Positions 55,314 to 64,000 of a DNA stretch of 64,000 nt are shown in pieces (positions within the stretch are counted from its first letter, which is position 1; each line of letters starts with the position of its first letter). The stretch is from Humibacillus xanthopallidus (GTDB lineage: Bacteria; Actinomycetota; Actinomycetes; Actinomycetales; Dermatophilaceae). Under the pieces are notes generated by a model, which did no database searches, was not told where the DNA came from, and saw nothing but the letters and a program-made list of their open reading frames with translations. The stretch spans positions 1,674,001 through 1,738,000 of the forward strand of contig NZ_VFPM01000001.1 in the NCBI RefSeq assembly GCF_006716675.1, given 5' to 3'. The position numbers and the translations under genes are program-made.

Positions 55314-58300
55314 GTGCTCGACGAAGAAGCCGTCCTGACCGCGCTGTCCCGCCAGCTGCTCACCAGCCCCGGTGGCGTGACGGCAGAGGTGCTGCACCAC
55401 GGTGCACTCCACCGTCTCGAGGCCTTCGGCCTCAGCCTCCTGCTCGCGCCGGCCACCGTCGCCGAGGCGGGTCTGAGCAACGTGCACCTGCGCGTCCACC
55501 GGCCGGGCGGCATCCGTCGGCGCCCCCTGCTGGGGCCGGGCAGCGGCTCCTCGGTGCGGCTCGGTGACCGGGAGGTCGTCGTCGAGGGCGCCCACGACGG
55601 GGTCGACTACCGGCTTGCCCTGCGTCTGGGCACCGAGCACGCCACGTGGCACTGGCTGCTCGAGGTGACCAACACGAGTGCGGCACCGGTCACCGTCGAC
55701 GCCGTCCTCACCCACGACCCGGCCCTGGCCCCGATGGGCGCCGTGCGCACCAACGAGTACTACGTGAGCCAGTACCTCGACCTGTCGCCCGTGCAGACGG
55801 CCGACCAGGGCGTGGCCGTGGCCGTGCGCCAGAACATGCCCGGTGAGCGCGCTCCCTGGCTGATGATCGGAGCGATCGGTGGCGGTGAGTCGTGGGCGAC
55901 CGATGCGCTGCAGCTCGTCGAGCGCACGGCCGGCGGGGTCAGGTGGAGCGGCCTCGAGCGCCCGTCGCTGCCGAGCCGGCGCCTCCAGCACGAGCACTCC
56001 CTCGTCGCCGTGCAGGACCAGCCGACCGAGCTCGCGCCCGGGCAGACGCACCTCACGGGCTTCTGGGGGATCGTGCTGCCCGACCACCCCGAGGCCACGT
56101 CGGACGCCGACGCCCGGTGGGCCGCGGTGGCCCTGCACGACGCCCCGTCGACGAGCGAGGACGAGCCGCAGCTCGTCGGCACCGATGCGGGCACACTCTG
56201 GTCGTCTGCCGCCGCCCACCCGTCGGCGCCGCTCGACCGGGCCACGCTCGACCGGGCCGGGCTGCTCTCCGGTCGCACGCACATCGAGCGCGACGCCTCA
56301 GGCACCGAGGTCGCCTGGATGGTGAACGACGGCCAGTTCGTCACTGCAGCAAAGGATCTCGCCGTCCTGCGCCCTCACGGCCACATCCTGCGCACTGGAG
56401 AAACGCTCACCCCCGACTCGCGCGGACTCACCTCGACGGTGTGGATGGCCGGCACCTTCCACTCCCAGATCACCCGCGGACACGTCGGCCGCGACCCGGT
56501 CGCGACCGGGCGGCGCACCTACCTCGGGCTCCAGCGCGCCCACGGCGTGCGCGTCTTCGTCGAGGACGACGCCGCAGGCTGGCAGCTGCTCGAGTGCCCG
56601 AGCGCGTGGTTCCTCGGCCTCGACCACTGCCGATGGTGGTATGCCGCCGCGTCAGGTCCCGCGGTCGAGGTCACCTCCAGCGCGCCCGCCGACGAGCACA
56701 TGCTCGGCCTGCGCATCACCCAGCACGGCGGAGCAGCCCGCCGCCTCCTGCTGGCCTGGCAGGTGGCCGACGACCTCGGAGAGCCGCCGGCCGTGGCGGT
56801 CGGCGAGCAGGCCGCGCACCTGCGAACGGCCGACGCCCCGCACGACTGGCGTCTCACGTGGTCGGCCCCCGGGGACGCCGAGGTCGGTGACGGCCGCCTC
56901 CAGGACGACGGCGTGTCACGCGGACCCGGCTGGCTCACCGTGCTGGTCGACCCCGTCGACGAGGTCGAGCTGACCCTGACCGCCGAGACGGGTCGCGGGC
57001 CGGACCGCCTCGGCGGCGACGAGGTGCTGCCGCGCTCGCCCGCTCTCGGCCGGGACTTCTGGCGCCGCACGGCCGGCGCCGTCTCGCTGACGAGCAGCAC
57101 GGAGTCGCACCGGGCCCGAGCCGAGCAGCTGTCGGCGGCCCTGCCCTTCTTCGCACACAACGCCCTCGTCCACTACCTCTCGCCGCGCGGGCTCGAGCAG
57201 TTCTCCGGGGGCGCCTGGGGGACCCGCGACATCAGCCAGGGGCCGGTGGGCCTGCTCACGGCGCTCGGCGACCAGGCCTCGGTCCGCGATGTCCTCCTGC
57301 GTCTCTTCCGCGCCCAGAACGCCCGGGGCGACTGGCCGCAGGCCTTCGACTTCCTCCCACCCCTGGCGTCCGCGGGTCAGCAGGACTCGCACGGCGACGT
57401 CGTGTTCTGGCCGGTGCTCGCTGCGGGTGACTACCTGCGGACGACGCGTGACGCGAGCCTGCTCGACGAGCGACTGCCCTTCGTCGGCGACGACGGCCTG
57501 ACGGTGGACGAGCCCGTCATCGAGCACCTGCGGCGTGCCGTCGCACGGATCACGGAGTGCACGGTTCCGGGGAGCCCGCTGCCCGCATACGGGCACGGCG
57601 ACTGGAACGACTCGCTGCAGCCGGCCGACCCCGCCCTCGCGGCCCGGCTCGTGTCGACGTGGACCGCGGTGCTCCAGACCCAGGCGCTGCGCACGCTCGC
57701 GGAGGGCCTGCGCGCTGCGACCGACGGCGCGGCGGCGGACGGCTCAGCAACCGACGGCGCGGCGGCCGGCAGGCCGAGCGGCGCCGGGGGCGTCGCCGAG
57801 CTTGCCGACGACGCCGCCGCTCTCGCGGACCGCACCCACGAGGCGATCAGCGCACGTCTCGACGACGACCCCGTGCTGCCGGGCTACCTGCTCCACCACG
57901 ACGACGGCACCGTCGAGCCGCTCGTGCACCCGCGCGACGAGCGCACTGGACTGGGCTACGGCGTGCTGCCGTGGATCCACGCCATCAGCGCCGACCTGCT
58001 GACCCCGGAGCAGGCCCGTCACCACCTCGACCTCATCGAGGAGCACCTCCTCGGCCCCGACGGCGCCCGGCTCTTCGACCGGCCGGTCGGCTATGTCGGT
58101 GGACCGATGACGATCTTCCAGCGGGCCGAGGCGAGCACCTTCTGGGGCCGCGAGATCGGGCTCATGTACGTCCACGCGCACCTGCGCTACGCCGAGGCCC
58201 TCGCGCGCGTCGGAGACGGAGACGCCCTCCTCACGGCCTTGGCGAAGGCGAGCCCTGTCGGCCTCGATTCGCTGGTGCCGCAGGCTCGCCCGCGTCAGAC

Positions 58301-58772
58301 GAGCTGCTACTACTCCTCGTCCGACGGTGCGTTCTCCGACCGATACGACGCGCAGGAGCGATACGCCTCACTGCTCGCCGGGGACGTGCCGCTCGAGGGC
58401 GGCTGGCGCATCTACTCCTCCGGGCCGGGGCTCGTGCTCCGCCTCGTCACCGAGGTGCTCCTCGGCTTCCGCACCCGGGGCGAGCACATCGAGGTCGACC
58501 CCGTGCTGCCGCCGGGCAGCGAGCTCGTCGCCCACCTGCCCGTCGGTGGCCGGCCGGCCGTCGTGCGGTTCAGCGCCGGCACACTCGGCCACGGCGTACG
58601 TCGCATCACGGTGAGCGGGCGCGACCTGGAGCTGACCGCACTCACCAACCCCTACCGCCGCCCCGGGGTCGCCGTGCCGCGCGCGGCACTCGTCGGGGAG
58701 CACCCCCACCCCGACGGCCAGCCTGACCACTCGCCCGACCAACCCGTCGAGATCGCCGTGGAGACCCACTGA
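55314..58772 (+). CDS. GH94-type oligoglucan phosphorylase
   Basis: A 1152-residue cytoplasmic enzyme. The C-terminal (alpha/alpha)6 barrel has LSPRGLEQFSGGAWGTRD, DSHGDVVFWP, and the catalytic loop YGHGDWNDSLQ with D763 as the probable general acid; phosphate-site-like TSCYYSSSDGAF follows. Cellobiose phosphorylases have about 820 residues. The extra N-terminal 350 residues fit the longer 1,2-beta-oligoglucan phosphorylases (about 1100 residues) or GH149 enzymes. Residues 800-830 are a low-complexity Ala/Gly/Asp insertion. GTG start with AGGAAAG upstream. It would convert imported beta-glucan oligomers to glucose 1-phosphate, saving ATP. First gene of an operon with GH3 and GH35. Confidence 0.82.
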   Translation: MLDEEAVLTALSRQLLTSPGGVTAEVLHHGALHRLEAFGLSLLLAPATVAEAGLSNVHLRVHRPGGIRRRPLLGPGSGSSVRLGDREVVVEGAHDGVDYRLALRLGTEHATWHWLLEVTNTSAAPVTVDAVLTHDPALAPMGAVRTNEYYVSQYLDLSPVQTADQGVAVAVRQNMPGERAPWLMIGAIGGGESWATDALQLVERTAGGVRWSGLERPSLPSRRLQHEHSLVAVQDQPTELAPGQTHLTGFWGIVLPDHPEATSDADARWAAVALHDAPSTSEDEPQLVGTDAGTLWSSAAAHPSAPLDRATLDRAGLLSGRTHIERDASGTEVAWMVNDGQFVTAAKDLAVLRPHGHILRTGETLTPDSRGLTSTVWMAGTFHSQITRGHVGRDPVATGRRTYLGLQRAHGVRVFVEDDAAGWQLLECPSAWFLGLDHCRWWYAAASGPAVEVTSSAPADEHMLGLRITQHGGAARRLLLAWQVADDLGEPPAVAVGEQAAHLRTADAPHDWRLTWSAPGDAEVGDGRLQDDGVSRGPGWLTVLVDPVDEVELTLTAETGRGPDRLGGDEVLPRSPALGRDFWRRTAGAVSLTSSTESHRARAEQLSAALPFFAHNALVHYLSPRGLEQFSGGAWGTRDISQGPVGLLTALGDQASVRDVLLRLFRAQNARGDWPQAFDFLPPLASAGQQDSHGDVVFWPVLAAGDYLRTTRDASLLDERLPFVGDDGLTVDEPVIEHLRRAVARITECTVPGSPLPAYGHGDWNDSLQPADPALAARLVSTWTAVLQTQALRTLAEGLRAATDGAAADGSATDGAAAGRPSGAGGVAELADDAAALADRTHEAISARLDDDPVLPGYLLHHDDGTVEPLVHPRDERTGLGYGVLPWIHAISADLLTPEQARHHLDLIEEHLLGPDGARLFDRPVGYVGGPMTIFQRAEASTFWGREIGLMYVHAHLRYAEALARVGDGDALLTALAKASPVGLDSLVPQARPRQTSCYYSSSDGAFSDRYDAQERYASLLAGDVPLEGGWRIYSSGPGLVLRLVTEVLLGFRTRGEHIEVDPVLPPGSELVAHLPVGGRPAVVRFSAGTLGHGVRRITVSGRDLELTALTNPYRRPGVAVPRAALVGEHPHPDGQPDHSPDQPVEIAVETH

Positions 58773-58773
58773 C

Positions 58774-60996
58774 ATGACGTCGCCCTCCGGCCCCTCCGAG
58801 CGGCCGTGGTTCGATGCCACGCTGCCCACCGAGACCCGCATCGACATCCTCATGGAGGCAATGACCCTGTCTGACAAGGTCGCCCAGACCCATCAGGTCG
58901 CCAACATCGACCCCGAGGCCGACGCCGATGCCCTGCGCGCCGGGCGCATCAGCTCGAGCCTCTACGCCTCGGGTGCCACCGCCGGCAACGAGCGTGACGC
59001 CGGGGTGCTCGTCGGCAACATCGACGCCGCGCAACGCCACGCCGTCGAGGGCAGCCGCCTCGGCATCCCGGTGCTCTTCGGCCGCGACGTCATCCACGGG
59101 CACCGCACGGTCGGCCCCATCCCGCTCGGCCTCGCTGCGTCGTTCGACCCCAGCCTCGCCGAGGAGGTCGCCGCCATCGCCGCGCGCGAGGCGGTGATCG
59201 ACGGCGTGGCGTGGACGTTCGCCCCCATGGTCGACCTCTCCGAGGAGCCGCGGTGGGGCCGGGTCGCCGAGTCGCTCGGTGAGACCCCGGTGCTCTCGGG
59301 CCGGCTCGCCGCCGCGCTCGTGCGCGGCTTCCAGGGCGACGACGTCAGCGACCCCGACCGGCTCGCCGCGTGCGCCAAGCACTTCGTGGGCTACGGCCTC
59401 GCCGCCGGTGGGCGCGACTACGACACCGTCAGCGTCGGGGAGAACACCCTGCGCAACCTCCACCTGCGCCCCTTCAAGGCCGCCGTCGACGCCGGGGTCA
59501 CGACCGTCATGGCGGCCTTCAACGACGTCGACGGCACGCCGATGCACGCCCACGAGCGCCTCATCCGCGACGTGCTCAAGGGCGAGTGGGGCTTCGACGG
59601 GGTCGTCGTCGCCGACTGGAACGGAGTCGGCCAGCTCGTCAACGCAGGCGTCGCGGCGGACCTGCGCGAGGCCGCCGCCCTCGCCATCCGGGCCGGCGTG
59701 GACCTCGACATGTGCAGCGGCGCCTACCTCGCGCACCTCGTGGAGCTCGTCGAGTCGGGTGAGGTCGACGTCGCGCTCGTCGACGACGCCGTGCGCCGGG
59801 TGCTGCGCCTCAAGCTCCGCCTCGGGCTCTTCGACCGCCCGTATGCCGTCCGCCCCGGCGCGTCGAACGCGCCGACCCCGGAGACCCGCGAGGTCGCCCT
59901 GCGGGCGGGGCAGGCAGCGCACGTGCTCGTCAAGAACGACGGAGTCCTCCCGCTCGACGCATCGGCCGGGTCGGCCGGGACGACGGGGTCGGCCGGGTCG
60001 ACCGGGTCGACCGGGTCGGTCCTGCTGAGCGGCGCGTTCGTCGACGACGGCGACGCCCTTCTCGGCACCTGGGTGCTCGACGGGCGGCCCGAGGAGGTCG
60101 TGACACCGGGCGTGGCCCTGCGCGAGCGCCTCGGCGACCACGTCACCGTCGCCGACGGCCGCTTCTCCGACGTGACGCTCATGCAGGCGCGGGTCGCGGA
60201 GACGACGGTCCTGCTGCTCGGCGAGCACCGCTCCCGCTCCGGAGAGGCGCAGTCGGTCACCGACATCGGCCTGCCTCCGGGCCAGCTGGACGTGCTCCGT
60301 GCGGTCGCGGCGCTCGGCAAGCCGCTCGTGGCCGTCGTCTACACGGGGCGGCCGCTCGACCTCAGCGAGGTGCTCGACCTCGCGGGCGCGGTGCTCGTCG
60401 TGTGGCACCCGGGCACCGAGGCCGGCAACGCCCTCGCCGACGTCCTGCTCGGTGAGGTGGAGCCGCACGGTCGCCTGCCGATGACCTTCCCGCTCTCGAC
60501 CGGGCACATCCCGACGAGCACGCACCAGCGGCCGACCGGCCGGCTCATCCGGGCCGACGTCGACCACCGGGAGGGCCGCTACATCGACGCCCTCACCTAC
60601 TCGCGCCTGCCCTTCGGGTTCGGCCTGTCCTACACGACGGTCGAGTACTCCGCGCCCACCGTGTCGTCCCCGACGCTGGCGACGGACGGCTCGGTCACGG
60701 TGTCGGTCACCGTCACGAACACCGGCGATCGGCCGTGCCGCGAGGTCGTGCAGCTCTACTTACGCGACCCGGTGGCGGAGGTGACCCGTCCCCTGGTCGA
60801 GCTCACCGACTGGTCGCTCGTCGACCTCGAACCCGGCCAGGCGCGCGAGGTCACCTTCGACGTGCGGGCCGAGCAGGCGGCATACGCCGGCCGTGACCTG
60901 ACGACCCGCGTCGACGAGGGCGAGATCGTCCTGCTGACAGGGCCCGACGCCGCCCACCTGGGCGCCGTCTCCGTGACGGTGAGGAGGAGCTCATGA
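58774..60996 (+). CDS. GH3-family beta-glucosidase
   Basis: A 740-residue cytoplasmic glycosidase without signal peptide: TIM barrel, KH motif (K202-H203 in CAKHFVGYG), nucleophile D281 in VVVADWNG, alpha/beta sandwich domain, and a C-terminal fibronectin-III domain (VTVTNTGDRPCREVVQLYL). A Gly/Ser/Thr repeat around residues 396-410 (GSAGSTGSTG) is encoded by a tandem DNA repeat. Starts 1 bp after the phosphorylase stop. It would release glucose from the non-reducing end of short beta-glucans; linkage preference is unknown. Confidence 0.92.
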   Translation: MTSPSGPSERPWFDATLPTETRIDILMEAMTLSDKVAQTHQVANIDPEADADALRAGRISSSLYASGATAGNERDAGVLVGNIDAAQRHAVEGSRLGIPVLFGRDVIHGHRTVGPIPLGLAASFDPSLAEEVAAIAAREAVIDGVAWTFAPMVDLSEEPRWGRVAESLGETPVLSGRLAAALVRGFQGDDVSDPDRLAACAKHFVGYGLAAGGRDYDTVSVGENTLRNLHLRPFKAAVDAGVTTVMAAFNDVDGTPMHAHERLIRDVLKGEWGFDGVVVADWNGVGQLVNAGVAADLREAAALAIRAGVDLDMCSGAYLAHLVELVESGEVDVALVDDAVRRVLRLKLRLGLFDRPYAVRPGASNAPTPETREVALRAGQAAHVLVKNDGVLPLDASAGSAGTTGSAGSTGSTGSVLLSGAFVDDGDALLGTWVLDGRPEEVVTPGVALRERLGDHVTVADGRFSDVTLMQARVAETTVLLLGEHRSRSGEAQSVTDIGLPPGQLDVLRAVAALGKPLVAVVYTGRPLDLSEVLDLAGAVLVVWHPGTEAGNALADVLLGEVEPHGRLPMTFPLSTGHIPTSTHQRPTGRLIRADVDHREGRYIDALTYSRLPFGFGLSYTTVEYSAPTVSSPTLATDGSVTVSVTVTNTGDRPCREVVQLYLRDPVAEVTRPLVELTDWSLVDLEPGQAREVTFDVRAEQAAYAGRDLTTRVDEGEIVLLTGPDAAHLGAVSVTVRRSS

Positions 60997-63356
60997 TCGA
61001 GATCACGCAGCGCGAGATCCGCATCGACGGTCGGCCGAGCATCGTCATGTCAGGCGAGGTGCACTACTTCCGTGTCGCGCGGGCGGAGTGGGGGCAGCGG
61101 CTCGACCTGCTCGTCGAGGCGGGGTGCGACACCGTCGCCTCCTACATCCCGTGGCTCTTCCACGAGCTGCCGGACGGCACGATCGACGTGACGGGAGCGA
61201 CCCGCGACGAGCGTGACGTCGGCGCCTTCATCGACCTCGCCGCGGAGAAGGGGCTGCGCTTCCTCGCCCGCCCCGGCCCGTTCGTCATGGCCGAGCTGAA
61301 GAACGAGGGCATCCCGTTCCGCGTCTATCGCGACCACCCCGAGGTCGTGCCGGTGGGCTGGGACGGACGCCCCGCCACGTCGCGGACCGTCGACTACCTC
61401 GCGCCGGCGTTCGTCGCGGAGACCGGTCGGTGGTTCGACGCGATCATGCCGGTGCTGGCGCCGCGGCTGCAGCCTGCGGGCGGCCCGATCGTCGGCGTGC
61501 AGCTCGACAACGAGATCGGGATGCTCGCGTGGGTGACCAACTCGCCGGACCTCACCGATGGGCTGGTCGAAGCGTTCGGCGAATTCGTTCTCGAGCGTCA
61601 TGGCTCGGGCTCGGGCTCGGGGTCGGGCACCGGCGTCGGGGCCCTGCCGTATGCCGTGTCGCCGGGTGAGGACGGATGGGCCGCCCTCGTGCGTTCACCG
61701 ACGGAGGACGTGGCCGGCGCACTGCGGCTCGAGCTCGGGCTCTTCATGCGGCGGCGGTTCGCGGACTACGTCGCGCTGCTGCGGCGGATGTGCGAGGAGC
61801 GCGGCGTGGCCGGCGTGCCGTTCCTCATCAACATCCACGGCACCGAGGGCGGCAACGGAGCCCCCTTCCCGATCGGCATCAGCCAGCTCGTCGACACGTA
61901 TGCCGGCATCCCGGGGATGGTGTCGGGCTCGGACCACTACCTCGGCGAGGCCACGCTGGGCACGATGACCGACCTCTACGTCATGAACGCCTTCATGGCC
62001 GCGGTGCACGATCAGGACCAGCCGCTCACCTCGCTTGAGTTCGAGGCGGGCTCGGGTGACTACGGCGGTGGGGCGGAGATGCAGTACGACCCCTCGACCG
62101 CGGACCTCAAGACGCGTCTCTGCCTCGCCCAGGGCAACCGGCTCATCAACTACTACCTCTTCGCCGGGGGCATCAATCCGCCGCTCGACGAGCGCGTCGG
62201 CGACGGCAACGACCGGCTCTCGTTCACCGGGGAGCGCCACGGCACAGCGGCGCCCGTGGGGCCCGAGGGCCAGCGAGGCTACGCCTACGAGGCGACTCGC
62301 AGCGCCGTGCTCGCCGTCAAGGCCAACGAGCCATGGCTCGCGCGGATGACCGAGGACCACGACGACGTGACACTGGGGCTCGTGCTGGACGCCTACATGA
62401 CGGAGTACCACCACCCGGGGTCGTCGGTGATGACGGAGGTCGTCGACGACCTCACGGCGCACCGCGGTGCCGGGGAGCGCAAGGCCCTCGCACGCTCGCT
62501 GCTGCTCGGCGGATTCCGTTTCGGCGCAACGCATCTGGAGCGGAATGATCCTCGTCCGGGCTCAACCGTGGTGCTCGGCGCTGGTCGTCATCTGTCGCGG
62601 GTGGTCCAGGAGCGCCTCATCGGGCACGTCGTCGCCGGCGGCAACCTTGTGCTCCTCGGGCCGCTGCCCGAGCGCGAGCTCGACGGGTCGCCGTGTCGGC
62701 TGCTTGCCGACGCGCTCGGTGTGACGGGAGGCGAGGTGCGACGCGACTCCGGACACTTCTTCCCGTCCCTCGTGGCACACGGCTGGGCGGCGCCCTGGCC
62801 CGAGACCCGGGCCGGCTGGGTGCAGTCGCTCACCCACAGCCGCGGCGACGTGGTCCTTACCGACGTCGACGGAGCGGTGTGCGGCGTCGATGTGCCGCTC
62901 GGAAAGGGGCGTGTCGTGGTGCTTGCTGCCCAGGTGCCCTCTGACGCAGGGTTCTTCTCCCGCGCGCTCGGGTCGCTCGGTGTGCGGCCCGGCCTGCGCC
63001 TGGAGACGCAGTGGCCCGGCGTCATTGCGACGACCACGAGCACCGACGACGGTCAGCGTGCGCTGCACCTCATCAACACGTCGGGCGCTTCGGCATCCGT
63101 GACGGTGGCGCTCGACGGAACGGCGATCGCTGGGGGCGTGACCCTGAGCGTGCCAGCGCGGTCGGGGCACATCCTGCCGCTCGGACTCTCGGTCGGCAGA
63201 CGTCGGATCGACTGGGCCTCGGCCGAGATCGCCGGCGTCGGCGCTGACGGGGCGGTGCGGTTCCGGACCGGGCTGAACGCGGACGGTGGGACGACGGTCA
63301 TCGTCGACGGGAGGCCTGGCGCACTCGACCCGGGGAAGCACGTCCGGCGCCCCTGA
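60993..63356 (+). CDS. GH35-family beta-galactosidase
   Basis: A 787-residue cytoplasmic glycosidase: IVMSGEVHYFRVARAEW at the start, PGPFVMAELKNEGIP, acid/base E174 in GVQLDNEIG, and a nucleophile candidate E349 in TSLEFEAGSG. A flexible GSGSGSGTG insertion lies inside the barrel (about residues 205-215), encoded by a short repeat. No signal peptide. Its start overlaps the GH3 stop by 4 bp. GH35 enzymes mostly remove beta-galactose; beta-glucosamine or other beta-sugars are possible. Its presence suggests that the imported oligosaccharide carries more than one sugar or linkage. Confidence 0.9.
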   Translation: MIEITQREIRIDGRPSIVMSGEVHYFRVARAEWGQRLDLLVEAGCDTVASYIPWLFHELPDGTIDVTGATRDERDVGAFIDLAAEKGLRFLARPGPFVMAELKNEGIPFRVYRDHPEVVPVGWDGRPATSRTVDYLAPAFVAETGRWFDAIMPVLAPRLQPAGGPIVGVQLDNEIGMLAWVTNSPDLTDGLVEAFGEFVLERHGSGSGSGSGTGVGALPYAVSPGEDGWAALVRSPTEDVAGALRLELGLFMRRRFADYVALLRRMCEERGVAGVPFLINIHGTEGGNGAPFPIGISQLVDTYAGIPGMVSGSDHYLGEATLGTMTDLYVMNAFMAAVHDQDQPLTSLEFEAGSGDYGGGAEMQYDPSTADLKTRLCLAQGNRLINYYLFAGGINPPLDERVGDGNDRLSFTGERHGTAAPVGPEGQRGYAYEATRSAVLAVKANEPWLARMTEDHDDVTLGLVLDAYMTEYHHPGSSVMTEVVDDLTAHRGAGERKALARSLLLGGFRFGATHLERNDPRPGSTVVLGAGRHLSRVVQERLIGHVVAGGNLVLLGPLPERELDGSPCRLLADALGVTGGEVRRDSGHFFPSLVAHGWAAPWPETRAGWVQSLTHSRGDVVLTDVDGAVCGVDVPLGKGRVVVLAAQVPSDAGFFSRALGSLGVRPGLRLETQWPGVIATTTSTDDGQRALHLINTSGASASVTVALDGTAIAGGVTLSVPARSGHILPLGLSVGRRRIDWASAEIAGVGADGAVRFRTGLNADGGTTVIVDGRPGALDPGKHVRRP

Positions 63357-63684
63357 CACCCACCATGAGCAGGGACGGCCGAGCCCCGTCGAGTCATCGC
63401 GATCGCCATTCTTCCCTCGGCCTCCGGGAACACCGGTAGCCCCTTCCGCCCAGAAAGGGCGCGGAGGCGGCGGGTGCTGCCTGCAGACTCGGGCGTCCAT
63501 TGAGCGGCCAGGCCATCTCATTGGATGGCTTGCACTGTTAGGGACGGCCTGACGCCTGATGTGCACGTAAGGTTCGAGGACCGCTGGACCTCGGCGCCGT
63601 GCCGAGGTCCAGCCCAAAGTGGCGCGCGCTGGTTCACGGCGGCCTGAGCCACGTCCGACTCGCAATCGAACTCCAGGGGACATC
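63357..63684. other. 328-bp gap with no recognised gene; AT-richer than the rest
   Basis: Holds a hairpin (63584-63612) and a stretch with AGAAAGGGCG near 63451. No open reading frame with convincing codon use, no tRNA-like structure and no attachment-site duplication were seen. Base composition falls noticeably below that of the upstream operon. Confidence 0.5.
63584..63612. terminator. Hairpin downstream of the glycosidase operon
   Basis: CTGGACCTCGGC and its exact complement form a 12-bp stem with a 5-nt loop (GCCGT), 228 bp after the GH35 stop. No U-tract. It is a likely terminator for the GH94/GH3/GH35 operon. Confidence 0.55.
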
Positions 63685-64000
63685 TTGAGTTTCAGCGCCG
63701 CTCGCCTGACATGCTTTGCCCTGCTCTCGGCACTGGAGGAAGACCTTCGCGCCGAGATAGAGGCTGTCGCCCCAGACCTAGACATTGTCGAGAGCTTCGG
63801 CCCCGATCGAGCTGAGCAAATTAGGCGGCGCCGAGCCCGCGACCATGGACGTCCGCAATCGGATTCGCTTGTGACGCTGTTGCCTTACCTTGACTTTGCA
63901 GACGCGTTCACCATCTTGAACAAGCAGTACAACAAGCTTTCGGAATCCCTGAAGGTCCTTTTGGACGAGTTGAAGCCTTACAACGGGCAACTCTTCGCTG
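63685..64000 (+). CDS. Unrecognised gene, 3'-truncated by window end
   Basis: An open frame from TTG at 63685, with AGGGGA 5-6 nt upstream, runs to the window end (105 residues visible). It begins LSFSAARLTCFALLSALEED and later has YLDFADAFTILNKQYNKLSE. Helical, charged, no signal peptide. Codon choice (CTA, ATA, CTT, TTT, TTG) differs sharply from the rest of the window, which suggests recent acquisition. The pattern faintly recalls N-terminal HEPN-like regions of large NTPases, but this is a weak impression. A shorter opposite-strand frame (63778-63990) is less natural as protein. Confidence 0.5.
   Translation, partial: MSFSAARLTCFALLSALEEDLRAEIEAVAPDLDIVESFGPDRAEQIRRRRARDHGRPQSDSLVTLLPYLDFADAFTILNKQYNKLSESLKVLLDELKPYNGQLFA

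Noticed and set aside
63357..63684. tRNA gene or attachment site in the right-end gap
   Set aside because: No cloverleaf-like pairing or TTCGANNC arm in the proper context, and no direct repeat was found in the window.
63778..63990. 70-residue minus-strand frame at the right end
   Set aside because: It lies opposite a longer forward frame that has a ribosome site and a more natural amino-acid composition.

Overview
The window is about 64 kb of very GC-rich DNA with tightly packed genes, frequent GTG starts, many 1-4 bp stop/start overlaps and actinobacterial gene families (sigK/rskA with a fasciclin lipoprotein, many LacI regulators, membrane-anchored lipoproteins). It is most likely a chromosomal segment of a high-GC actinobacterium. 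The gene content and the frequent GTATGCC/GGCATAC word would suit an Intrasporangiaceae-type soil organism, but that placement is inference. No rRNA, tRNA, CRISPR array, transposase or prophage genes were found.

Layout. 1-3.7 kb: the C-terminal three quarters of a pyruvate:ferredoxin/flavodoxin oxidoreductase and an overlapping dihydroorotate dehydrogenase-like gene. 3.7-7.8 kb: a YCII protein and an ABC exporter / histidine kinase / response regulator operon with a candidate autoregulatory operator. 8-13.6 kb: a META lipoprotein, an SRPBCC protein, a proline-rich membrane protein, then a membrane-anchored molybdopterin oxidoreductase, a fasciclin lipoprotein, SigK-like sigma factor and RskA-like anti-sigma factor, with two candidate SigK promoters. 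13.57-13.88 kb: an array of five dyad repeats. 13.9-19.7 kb: small unknowns, a vWA protein, a phosphotransferase, a His-rich CPH-type copper ATPase behind a CsoR-like palindrome, and a DinB protein. 19.7-22.9 kb: an acyl-reductase-like protein with a large extra N-terminal region, next to a fatty-acyl reductase-like SDR. 23-29 kb: a compact assimilatory sulfate reduction operon (sulfite reductase, CysH, CysD, CysN, siroheme synthase).

29.2-41 kb: a lytic transglycosylase, then what looks like a levan/fructose locus: a secreted GH32 enzyme with a large modular insertion, a universal stress protein, an Frc-type ABC importer and a divergent LacI regulator with a clear promoter/operator; then a GH4 glycosidase and a divergent PfkB kinase. 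41.1-44.7 kb: a single-chain alpha-beta glycyl-tRNA synthetase and a small unknown gene. 44.8-48 kb: a MalEFG-type sugar importer. 48-63.4 kb: a second carbohydrate locus, with a peptide-family (Opp/Dpp) importer, LacI regulator and a divergent GH94-like phosphorylase / GH3 / GH35 operon. None of these three glycosidases shows a secretion signal, so imported oligosaccharides would be cut in the cytoplasm. After 63.36 kb the sequence becomes visibly more AT-rich and ends inside an unrecognised TTG-started gene, possibly the edge of an accessory island.

Intergenic DNA is rich in dyads: a four-copy 25-bp-arm inverted repeat, the 13.6 kb array and a 75-bp inverted repeat at 38.3 kb. All coordinates and starts were read by eye; function calls rest on motif and family recognition without database searches.
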